Assembly: GCA_029821875.1 (NCBI GenBank)
Contig: JALGXW010000010.1
Location: 67,859-131,858, forward strand
Source: Candidatus Hebobacterum abditum
GTDB lineage: Bacteria > Armatimonadota > Hebobacteria > Hebobacterales > Hebobacteraceae
Length of the DNA stretch: 64,000 nt
Direction of reading: 5' to 3'
The notes below the pieces were generated by a model. The model had not been told where the DNA came from. It saw nothing but the letters and a program-made list of their open reading frames with translations, and did not search any database. Numbering within the stretch: position 1 is the first letter of the stretch; every line of letters begins with the position of its first letter. The position numbers were made by a program, and so were the translations under genes. Positions 32,952-40,510 of the stretch are shown piece by piece.

Positions 32952-33920
32952 CTACGAGGCGGGGGCAAACTTCTGAATTCGGTTGTTGCCCCAATCGGAA
33001 ACGTACACAGCGCCCTCGTCGTCAACGGCAACGCTCAGTGGCATCTCTAGCTCACCCTGGCCACCGCCGCGCTCGCCCAGCGACCATATCGGGTGCCCGG
33101 AGGGGGTGAACTTGTGTACCTGGTGTGCCCCGAACTCGGCGACGTAGACGTCACCATTCGCGTCCACTGCGACATCGTATGGGCGGTCAAACTCACCCCA
33201 TCTGCCTACGAACTTGCCTGTGAACTCGCCCTCGGTGTTGAAGGACTGGACTCGTCCGTTCCCCAGGTCGGCCACATAGAGCGTATCCTCTTCTTTGCCT
33301 TCCTTGTCGATATCGATAGCCAGGCCGGCCGGATGGCTGAACTGTCCGTCCTGCCGGCCCGCCGTGCCCCATTTCTTCACGAACCTACCCTTCGGGTCGA
33401 ACTTCTGGATGCGGTTGTTGTTGAAGTCGGACACATAGATGTGGCGCGACGAGTCCACAGCGACATCATAGGGATAGCTGAACTTCCCATCGGCCTCGTC
33501 GTAGCCCCATGGCCCCCCTTGCGAGCCGAACTCGAGGACGAACTGGCCCGTGGAGGAGAACATCTGGACGCGGTGGTTCCAAGTATCCACGACGTAGATG
33601 TTCCCCCTCTCGTCGGTCGCCACGGAGCGCGGGCACTGGAGCTGGCCCGGGTCGCTCCCGTATTCGCCAAATGCGCCGACGACCTCGCCCTCCGAGGCCG
33701 CCCGGAGGATCCTGTCATTCCAGGTGTCTGCGACAATCAGCTCGCCCTGCTTACCGACACCGATTCCCTCGGGGTGGTCGATCTTGCCTACGCGAGCGCC
33801 GCCGCTGTCCCACTCGGCTACGAACTGCGGGGGCGTGCCCTCGGGCCCGCCGCACCCCGCGACAGCGGCGCCGACTAGAGCTGCCAGCACTACGATGAAC
33901 ACTCCCCGGTGTACGGCCAT
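32952..33920 (-). CDS. NHL-repeat beta-propeller lipoprotein
   Basis: A 322-residue protein with a lipoprotein signal (lipobox AVAGC near residue 22). Six NHL repeats follow, each with the pattern DxxGNIYVVDTWNHRVQMF...TGQFVLEFG (for example IYVSDFNNNRIQKF, VYVAEFGAHQVHKF, VYVSDWGNNRIQKF). This makes a six-bladed propeller exposed at the cell envelope, usually for protein or ligand binding. GGAGG lies 7 nt before the chosen ATG at 33920. It is the first gene of the small group with the 60-residue membrane protein and the EamA remnant. Confidence 0.88.
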   Translation of the reverse strand: MAVHRGVFIVVLAALVGAAVAGCGGPEGTPPQFVAEWDSGGARVGKIDHPEGIGVGKQGELIVADTWNDRILRAASEGEVVGAFGEYGSDPGQLQCPRSVATDERGNIYVVDTWNHRVQMFSSTGQFVLEFGSQGGPWGYDEADGKFSYPYDVAVDSSRHIYVSDFNNNRIQKFDPKGRFVKKWGTAGRQDGQFSHPAGLAIDIDKEGKEEDTLYVADLGNGRVQSFNTEGEFTGKFVGRWGEFDRPYDVAVDANGDVYVAEFGAHQVHKFTPSGHPIWSLGERGGGQGELEMPLSVAVDDEGAVYVSDWGNNRIQKFAPAS

Positions 33921-34092
33921 CTCCCTTCCTCCAGTCCGCATCTGAGCGGTCACACGACCGACTGAGTTGCCGTCCCGTCCCGCTGGGGACCAGTCGCCCT
34001 ATCATCCTACCACGCCGACGCGATCCTTCCTGCCCGACGTGAGGTGCAGTCGCCACTTAATGCCCGGGCTCCCCGGCCTCGGGCGGCTGAAA

Positions 34093-34122
34093 TTGACTCC
34101 CCTTCTTGCCGGGTGCTATAAT
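34093..34122 (+). promoter_or_regulatory. Promoter of the surface glycan locus
   Basis: TTGACT (34093-34098), 18 nt spacer, TATAAT (34117-34122). A start near 34129 gives a leader of about 26 nt. AGGAGG (34129-34134) is far (20 nt) from the permease ATG but directly precedes a six-codon frame (TTG at 34138) that ends in a TGA overlapping that ATG, so translation could be coupled through a minileader. Confidence 0.8.
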
Positions 34123-34154
34123 CGCTCCAGGAGGCGGTTGATCACATCGGTGCT

Positions 34155-35075
34155 ATGAGCGAACTCCTCGAAGTCGTGCGCTACCGCGAGGTGCTGTGGA
34201 ACCTCGTGCGCCGCAACCTGAAGGTCCGCTACAAGAACTCCATCCTCGGGTTCGCCTGGTCGCTGCTGAATCCCCTCATGCAGATCGGGGTCTGGTACTT
34301 CGTGTTCAAGATCCTCTTCGGCCGGGATGAGCCGAACTTCATGGCGCTGCTGGTCACGGGCTTCTTACCCTGGCTCTTCTTCTCTCAGACCGTTCTCGAC
34401 AGCACTGCTTGTGTGACCCAGGAGATGGCGCTGGTCAAGAAGGCCTACTTCCCGCGGACGATTCTGCCGCTGTCCGTACTGCTGTCCAATCTGATCCACC
34501 TGGCCTTCGCCTTCATCGTGCTGCTGGCGCTGTACGCGGTTTGGGGCGTCGATGTCACCATCTACTATCTTTGGGTGATCCCGGCGACGCTCCTCGTGGC
34601 CGTGTTCGCCTACGGGCTCTCGGCCATGCTCGCCGCCTGGAGCGTCTTCTACGCGGATGTGAGATTCATCATCGGCAACTTGATCGGGCTATGGTTCTTC
34701 CTCACCCCGGTTCTCTATCCGGTCTACCATGTCCTGAAGGGCTCTCTGAAGAATCCCGACAACGTGGTCGAGATCTTCCTGAGCGCCCATCTCGAACCCC
34801 TGAAGAAGGTCTTCATGCTCGACCCGCTGACCATCGGCGTCGAGAGCTACCGCAGCGCGTTGCTCTATGGCGGCGAGAACTTCATCAAGATCCAGGTCAC
34901 GCCGGCCATGACCGAACTCGAGCAGGCGAACGCATTGGCCCTGCAAGAAGGGCTGCGTGCGGACTACCCCCTCCTCCCATACATCCTCGGGGCGGTCGCC
35001 ATTGCGGTCGCGACGGCCATCATCGGCCAGTGGGTCTTCCAGCGGAAGGCCGAATCTTTCGCCGAGCAAGGCTGA
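34155..35075 (+). CDS. wzm: ABC-2 type polysaccharide export permease (Wzm-like)
   Basis: A 306-residue inner-membrane permease of the O-antigen/teichoic-acid export type. The N-terminal amphipathic segment YREVLWNLVRRNLKVRYKNSILGFAWSLLNPLMQ is the family hallmark. Six membrane helices follow. A loop insertion near residues 190-220 and the region 245-275 are longer than in typical 260-residue Wzm proteins. It pairs with the ATPase 6 nt downstream to move lipid-linked glycan across the inner membrane. It is the first gene of a fifteen-gene locus. Confidence 0.92.
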   Translation: MSELLEVVRYREVLWNLVRRNLKVRYKNSILGFAWSLLNPLMQIGVWYFVFKILFGRDEPNFMALLVTGFLPWLFFSQTVLDSTACVTQEMALVKKAYFPRTILPLSVLLSNLIHLAFAFIVLLALYAVWGVDVTIYYLWVIPATLLVAVFAYGLSAMLAAWSVFYADVRFIIGNLIGLWFFLTPVLYPVYHVLKGSLKNPDNVVEIFLSAHLEPLKKVFMLDPLTIGVESYRSALLYGGENFIKIQVTPAMTELEQANALALQEGLRADYPLLPYILGAVAIAVATAIIGQWVFQRKAESFAEQG

Positions 35076-35081
35076 GGGCAC

Positions 35082-35864
35082 GTGTCAGCAATCGAGGCCG
35101 ACAGCATCTGGAAGGAATATCGGCGCCCGCATGTGAGAGCGACCACGTTCAAGGAGGCGGCGCTTGCCCTGCTGCGGGGGCAACGGGGATACGATGAGTT
35201 CTGGGCGCTTCAGGATGTGTCCTTCACGGTGGAGCAGGGGGAGGCGATCGGCCTGGTGGGGCCGAACGGTTCGGGCAAGAGCACCATGCTGGGTATCCTC
35301 GCCCGCGTGCTCAGGCCGACCAGAGGTGCAGTTGAGGTCACGGGGCGCGTCTGCCCTCTGCTGGAGCTGGGGACCGGATTCCATCCCGACCTGACTGGCC
35401 GAGAGAATGTCTTCCTGAACGCAAGCCTCCTGGGGTCGGGCCATCGACAGACGGCCGCCCGCTACGGCGACATCGTTGACTTCGCCGAGCTCTCCGATTT
35501 CATGGATGCCCCCGTCAAGACCTACTCCACAGGCATGGTCATCCGCCTCGGGTTCTCGATCGCGATACACATGGAGCCGGACATACTGCTGATAGACGAG
35601 GTGCTCGGCGTGGGCGACGAGCACTTTCAGCACAAGTCCTACGCCCGTCTGGCCGAGTTCAAACGGGCCGGCAAGACCCTATTCGTCGTGTCTCACAGCC
35701 TCACTGGAATCACGACGGTCTGCGACCGGGCGATCTGGCTCGATCGCGGGCACATCGTGACCGACGGAGACGCCGACGAGGTGGTCAGGCAATACCATGA
35801 TGCGGTGATAGCCTGGGAGCAGTCCCTGGCCGAGGCCAAGGCCCGCGATGCGTCTGCTAGCTGA
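35082..35864 (+). CDS. wzt: ABC polysaccharide export ATPase (Wzt-like, no carbohydrate-binding domain)
   Basis: A 260-residue ATPase starting at GTG. Walker A is GPNGSGKST, the signature segment is YSTGMVIRLGFSIA and Walker B is DILLIDEVLGVGD, all of the Wzt/TagH type. It ends after the nucleotide-binding domain and lacks the C-terminal beta-sandwich that reads O-antigen end groups, so export is probably not gated by a terminal modification, as in capsule-type or early-export systems. It overlaps the next gene by 17 nt. Confidence 0.92.
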   Translation: MSAIEADSIWKEYRRPHVRATTFKEAALALLRGQRGYDEFWALQDVSFTVEQGEAIGLVGPNGSGKSTMLGILARVLRPTRGAVEVTGRVCPLLELGTGFHPDLTGRENVFLNASLLGSGHRQTAARYGDIVDFAELSDFMDAPVKTYSTGMVIRLGFSIAIHMEPDILLIDEVLGVGDEHFQHKSYARLAEFKRAGKTLFVVSHSLTGITTVCDRAIWLDRGHIVTDGDADEVVRQYHDAVIAWEQSLAEAKARDASAS

Positions 35865-37320
35865 GGCAGCGAGGGCGGCCGGCAACGTTCTTCTCGAGCC
35901 GACGACGCTCGACCGAACCACTGGGCTTGAGTTCTCCGAACGCGCGCTCGTCGTCGGCACCCGCGACGCGCCCGCCATACGCGCCGCGGTGAACCAGTTG
36001 TCGCGACGGGCCCCCTCCCTCCAGATCGAGATCGCGGGGCAGGACGTTTACATCCGTGGACTCCGCGGCGTTCGTAGTCGGCAATACGACCTGGTCTGCA
36101 TCCTGCTGACCGGCGAAGGCCATATCCGGGAGAAAGCGCTGGGCCTGCTGTCGGGCGCCCGCATCGCATTGGCCTACGGGGCAAACGGCCGCTGGTATGA
36201 GGTCCGGCGCCCGCCGGTTCACCTGAGGAACGGGAGGTGGTGGGCCAGGGCGACGCTCACAGTGCTGCTCTGCGCGCTCTACTTCAGAATAATGATCGCG
36301 CTGGCGATCGCGGATGGCCTCAGGAGGCTGCTGCCGTCAGGAGTCCTGCCCGAGCCGGCCCACCTGGCCGGCTCGCGTCCGGTCACTTTCATAGTGCCGA
36401 CCTACAACCAGCGGGACATGATGGACTTCTGTCTGCCGCCTCTGCTGGCGGAGGCCGATGGCCGGCACCGTATCATCGTGGTCGACGACGCCAGCTCAGA
36501 CGACACCGCGGAATACGTTCGCCGGCAGTATCCAGATGTGCTGCTCATCCGCCTACCTCGCAACCGCGGATTCGCGGGCGCGGTGCGCGCGGGCATTGCC
36601 GCTTCTGATACTCCTCTCTTCTCACTCATAAACACCGACGTGAAGGTGCGGCCCGGATTCCTCGACGCCCTCACGCCTCACTTTGACCGGCCCGATACGT
36701 TCGCGGTCTGCTCGCGCATCGAGCTGCCGGGCGGCTCCCAGATGGAGACCGGCAACGTCGCAGCCGCCTGGTCGGGCCTGCTCGAGCCCTACCACGTCCC
36801 TCCGTCCGGGCCGGGGCCGATCCTCTACGCAGGCGGCGCGTCGTCCATCTACGACCGGAGCAAGTACGAGGCCCTCGGCGGGTTCGAGCCCCTCTACAGG
36901 CCGCTCTACTTCGAAGACATAGAGCTGGGGTATCGGGCCTGGCGACGCGGGTGGAGGTCTCTCTTCGAGCCGCGCGCCAGCGTCTGGCACGAACGCCGGG
37001 CCTGGATCGGGGAGCGATTCGGCGACGCTTACGCGAACGAGACATTCCTGAGGAACAGCCTCCTCTTCGTCTGGAAGAACATCCGGGACCGCGGCCTGCT
37101 CGTTCAGCATCTTGGGTACGTGTGGGCGCGCCTCGCAAGCGAGATCCTGCGCGGGGAGGGCACCATGGCTCGCGCCCTCCTGCGGGCCGTTCCTTTCGTC
37201 CGCTGGGTCCTGCTCAAGAGGTGGGGCACGTACCGGAGGGGCGACCTGTCGGACGAACAGATCATGGCTCTGGCTCGTCCGCCGGCCGCCGAGGAGTTCG
37301 TGGAGGCCGAGTCGCAGTGA
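35848..37320 (+). CDS. GT2 glycosyltransferase with N-terminal half-GT9 domain
   Basis: A 490-residue fusion. Residues 30-120 form a Rossmann-like unit with RQYDLVCILLTGEG and KALGLLSGARIALAY, as in the N-terminal half of GT9 heptosyltransferases. A membrane segment lies at about 133-157. Residues 178-430 are a GT-A domain (VTFIVPTYNQRD, IIVVDDASSDDT, FSLINTDVKV, YFEDIELGYRAWRRGW), of the rhamnosyltransferase-like GT2 class. The ATG overlaps the ATPase gene by 17 nt. The half-GT9 module recurs in four other proteins of this locus. Acceptor and sugar are unknown. Confidence 0.85.
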   Translation: MRLLAEAARAAGNVLLEPTTLDRTTGLEFSERALVVGTRDAPAIRAAVNQLSRRAPSLQIEIAGQDVYIRGLRGVRSRQYDLVCILLTGEGHIREKALGLLSGARIALAYGANGRWYEVRRPPVHLRNGRWWARATLTVLLCALYFRIMIALAIADGLRRLLPSGVLPEPAHLAGSRPVTFIVPTYNQRDMMDFCLPPLLAEADGRHRIIVVDDASSDDTAEYVRRQYPDVLLIRLPRNRGFAGAVRAGIAASDTPLFSLINTDVKVRPGFLDALTPHFDRPDTFAVCSRIELPGGSQMETGNVAAAWSGLLEPYHVPPSGPGPILYAGGASSIYDRSKYEALGGFEPLYRPLYFEDIELGYRAWRRGWRSLFEPRASVWHERRAWIGERFGDAYANETFLRNSLLFVWKNIRDRGLLVQHLGYVWARLASEILRGEGTMARALLRAVPFVRWVLLKRWGTYRRGDLSDEQIMALARPPAAEEFVEAESQ

Positions 37321-38519
37321 AGGTGCTGTTCGTCAGTCCGTTCCTCCCCTACCCTCCGGTGGCCGGCGGCCACCGACAGATCTGGAGTTGGCTGACGCGG
37401 CTCTCCGCGACCCATGAGACTGGCTTCGTCGGCTTCTACGAGCGCGAAGAGGAGGCCCCGAACGCGGAGCGGATTGCCGAGCACTGCTCCCTGGTGCGAG
37501 TGAGGCTCAGGAAGCCCACGCCCCACGCCTACTCCTCATTTGCCCAGCTCCCCCGTTGGGTCACGGAGTTCTTCTCGGAGGAGCTGGCGTCGGACCTCGC
37601 AGCGGCGGCACGGAGCTTCCGCCCGGATATCGTCCAGTTCCTCCACACGAACATGGCGCAGTACCACCGATATGTCAGCAACGCGTCGGTGGTCCTGACC
37701 GCGCTGGACATTGCCTCCGTCGCGCACGGGCGACGCATTGCGATGAGCAAGGACATCGAACGGCTCGAGGCGCGGCTTGAGTGGATCCGCATGTTGCGAC
37801 ACGAATCCACGATGTTCGCAAGAGCCGATCACATCATTGCGGTCTCTGAGCACGACGCCAGGGTCATCGAATCCGCGGCGCGGCACGATCGCGTGACGGC
37901 CGTCCCGCCCGGCGTCGATCGCGAGCAGCTCGAGCCGCGGGAGAGACGGCCCGAGCCCGGTCGCGTGCTCTACGTCGGCCACATGGAGCACTATCCGAAT
38001 CTCGATGGCCTGCTGTATCTCTACCGGGATATCTGGCCTCACGTGCGCCATGCATATCCGGCGGTCAGGCTGACGATCGCCGGAGGTGGCACGCGAGAGG
38101 AGCTAGGCCGCGTCGCTCCCGACACTCTGGCCCGCATGGAGCGAGACGCCACCATCGAGATCGCCGGCTTCGTGCCGGACCTGGGCGCGACGATGGACAC
38201 AGCGACCGCGATGGCGGCGCCCCTTCGACTCGGCTCCGGTGTACGCAATAAGGCCATAGAGGCGATGGCGGCCGGGCTGCCTGTGGTGGCCACTCGGCTT
38301 GGCGCCCAAGGGCTCTCCGTCGCCCACGGCCGGGAGCTGCTCCTGGCCGACGGGGCTGAGAGCTTCGCCCGCGAGCTGGTGCACATACTCAGGGACCACC
38401 GCCTGCAGGAGGCTCTATCTGCGGCCGGTCGGGATCTCGTCGCCCGCGATCACGACAATGACCGCCTCGGCAAACGTCTCGAAAGGGCTCTCATGCGCGC
38501 GGCCGGGGAGAGATCGTGA
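37317..38519 (+). CDS. GT4 glycosyltransferase
   Basis: A 400-residue GT-B enzyme starting at a GTG that overlaps the previous stop (GTGA). The N-terminal half starts VLFVSPFLPYPPVAGGHRQ. The linker motif is VSEHDARVIES and the C-terminal half has PPGVDREQL, VLYVGHMEHYPNLDGLLYL, RLTIAGGG and APLRLGSGVRNKAIEAMAAGLPVVAT with the E-x7-E-type donor site. The protein has no membrane segment. It belongs to the sugar-nucleotide GT4 group close to StfB/PEP-CTERM-associated transferases that act in exopolysaccharide loci. Confidence 0.9.
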   Translation: MKVLFVSPFLPYPPVAGGHRQIWSWLTRLSATHETGFVGFYEREEEAPNAERIAEHCSLVRVRLRKPTPHAYSSFAQLPRWVTEFFSEELASDLAAAARSFRPDIVQFLHTNMAQYHRYVSNASVVLTALDIASVAHGRRIAMSKDIERLEARLEWIRMLRHESTMFARADHIIAVSEHDARVIESAARHDRVTAVPPGVDREQLEPRERRPEPGRVLYVGHMEHYPNLDGLLYLYRDIWPHVRHAYPAVRLTIAGGGTREELGRVAPDTLARMERDATIEIAGFVPDLGATMDTATAMAAPLRLGSGVRNKAIEAMAAGLPVVATRLGAQGLSVAHGRELLLADGAESFARELVHILRDHRLQEALSAAGRDLVARDHDNDRLGKRLERALMRAAGERS

Positions 38520-40510
38520 GAGCACTGGTCCGCTGTGCGGCTGGGTATGTGCTCGACTTCTTCCGCGAGCGCGTGTCGGCGGAGGATTTCCGGAACGAAG
38601 ATATCAAGCGCGTCCTGCTGGCAACAGCCACCGATGACCAGACTCTTTCGACGCTACGCCGCCTCTTCCCGCAAGCCGAGTTCCGCTCGGCCGGCGCGAG
38701 GACGGACCTTTGGCGCGTGCGTCGGCTGCGGTTCGATGTCGCGTGCGTTTCAATGCGCGGGGGGGACGCGCGCAGCCGACTCATTCCGCTCCTGAGTGGA
38801 GCAAAACACACCTTGCTCGTGCCCTCGCCAGACTACCTCTACCGGCTTGGCCTGCGGCGCGGCGTCGCCGACATCTACTGGGCGCTCGTCGACCGCCTCG
38901 TGCTCGCGCCGATCGCACTTCTATGGCTCCTTCTGCTCTCCGTAGCCGCCTACGGAAGTGGGCTGGTGTGGCGCCTCCGCGCGGCCGAGCGAACGCCGCC
39001 CTCCTGGCGGCCGCGGCGCCTCCTCCTCCTCCGACTGATGCCGACGAACGTCTTCCTCGCTCTGCTCAAGCGCCTGCGTAGGGACTTCCCAGGAATTCAC
39101 CTGACGGCCCTGCTGGCTTCCGACGAAGGCCGCGCCGAGGCGAAGGAGGCGGCCAGCGAGGTCATGTTGGCTCGCCGCATGGGGCTGCGCAGTCTTCTTC
39201 GGCGCCTCCGGCGCGGTCGCTTCGACGGCGTCCTGCTGGCAGGGGGGGCTGACTACGGGCTGCGCACCAGCTACCTCAGGGCGGCGCTTGCGGCTCGGCT
39301 GGTGCCTCGCGCTGAGCGCCACCAGTGGGAAATCGGCCAGGCGCTGCCTGGACGACCGCTGTGGCGTGCCTTCGCGCGTGCCCTGCTGCGCAGGGATTCG
39401 CGCTGGCGACAAGCTCCGGGGCTGCTGGGTCGGCTCGGCCTGCGCCGCCACTACTCGCGAGAGCCGTCAGCCGGCCCACCGATAGTCCAGATCGGCATTG
39501 CAGAGGGCTGCAACTACCACTGCCTGTTCTGCCCGTTCCACAGCCCCACAGCCGAAGAAGGCCACAGAGACGCCGACTTGCCGCGCATGTCGTACGAAGT
39601 CTTCGCACGACTGCTCGGCGATCTCAAGCGGATGGGCACCAAGGCCATAGACATCTGCGGCGACGGCGAGCCACTCATGCACCCCGAGGCGCTGGAGATG
39701 GTCGAGCTGGCGAGGGACATGGGCTTCGAGGTGACGTTGGCGACCAACGCTGCGCTGCTGACCGACGCGCGTGCAAGACGCCTGGTCGATCTGGCCGTGA
39801 GGCGGATGCATGTGAGCTTCAACGCCGCGACCGACGACATCTACCAGCAACTTCATGCAGGTGCGCCGCCTGGCGCACGACGCCGCATCATCGCTCGGCT
39901 CCGCGCCATGGCCGAGTATGCCGAGCAGGAGGGTCTCCGGCCGATTGACGTCGAGTTCTCGGCCGTCCTCAACCGCCTCAACATGCAGCAAATCCCACAG
40001 ATGGTGGAGGCCGCGCACGAGGCCCGCGCCCGCTGGTTCATGCTCATCCTGATGGGCCCCGTGGCAGGCGCAGAAGACCTCCTGCCGCGACCGGATGATT
40101 GGATACTCATCCGGGGCGACCTGGACCGGGCTGCCGCCAGGGCGAACGAACTCGGAGTCAACACGAACCTGGACTCCATCCGACCCGGTGCGGGCGCGGA
40201 GGGAACCGGTGCGGTCTACGAGCGGGTGCCTTGCCACATCGGACACGAGTACGCGTTGATTACGGCCGACGGCAACGTCATGTTCTGCTGCCAGTGTTCA
40301 CAGCCGCTGGGGAACCTGCACGAAGACAGCTTTCCCGAGATATGGTACTCTGAGGCCTACCGCCAGGCGAGGCAACAAGCGAGGGAGCTGCCGCGCACCC
40401 GCGAGCAGTTGCCGAGCTGTGAGTGCTTCACTGCGTGCTCGCATGTGGTCGTGAACCTCGAGGTCTTCAGGAAGCTCCACGGCGAGCGCGCGCTGAGGTC
40501 TGTGCTGTGA
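38516..40510 (+). CDS. Radical SAM/SPASM-like protein with two half-GT9 domains
   Basis: A 664-residue protein starting at an overlapping GTG. Residues 31-125 and 166-275 are two half-GT9 units (LRFDVACVSMRGG...LLSGAK and GRFDGVLLAGGADYG...AALAARLV); the first is followed by a membrane segment (about 129-152). The radical SAM core starts near 322, with the Fe-S motif C332, C336, C339 (CNYHCLFC) and GDGEPLMHPE as the SAM-binding strand. The C terminus has Cys in CHIGHEY, FCCQC and CECFTAC, fitting a SPASM auxiliary-cluster domain. It probably modifies a membrane-linked glycan or a peptide; nothing in the locus names the substrate. Confidence 0.8.
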   Translation: MRALVRCAAGYVLDFFRERVSAEDFRNEDIKRVLLATATDDQTLSTLRRLFPQAEFRSAGARTDLWRVRRLRFDVACVSMRGGDARSRLIPLLSGAKHTLLVPSPDYLYRLGLRRGVADIYWALVDRLVLAPIALLWLLLLSVAAYGSGLVWRLRAAERTPPSWRPRRLLLLRLMPTNVFLALLKRLRRDFPGIHLTALLASDEGRAEAKEAASEVMLARRMGLRSLLRRLRRGRFDGVLLAGGADYGLRTSYLRAALAARLVPRAERHQWEIGQALPGRPLWRAFARALLRRDSRWRQAPGLLGRLGLRRHYSREPSAGPPIVQIGIAEGCNYHCLFCPFHSPTAEEGHRDADLPRMSYEVFARLLGDLKRMGTKAIDICGDGEPLMHPEALEMVELARDMGFEVTLATNAALLTDARARRLVDLAVRRMHVSFNAATDDIYQQLHAGAPPGARRRIIARLRAMAEYAEQEGLRPIDVEFSAVLNRLNMQQIPQMVEAAHEARARWFMLILMGPVAGAEDLLPRPDDWILIRGDLDRAAARANELGVNTNLDSIRPGAGAEGTGAVYERVPCHIGHEYALITADGNVMFCCQCSQPLGNLHEDSFPEIWYSEAYRQARQQARELPRTREQLPSCECFTACSHVVVNLEVFRKLHGERALRSVL

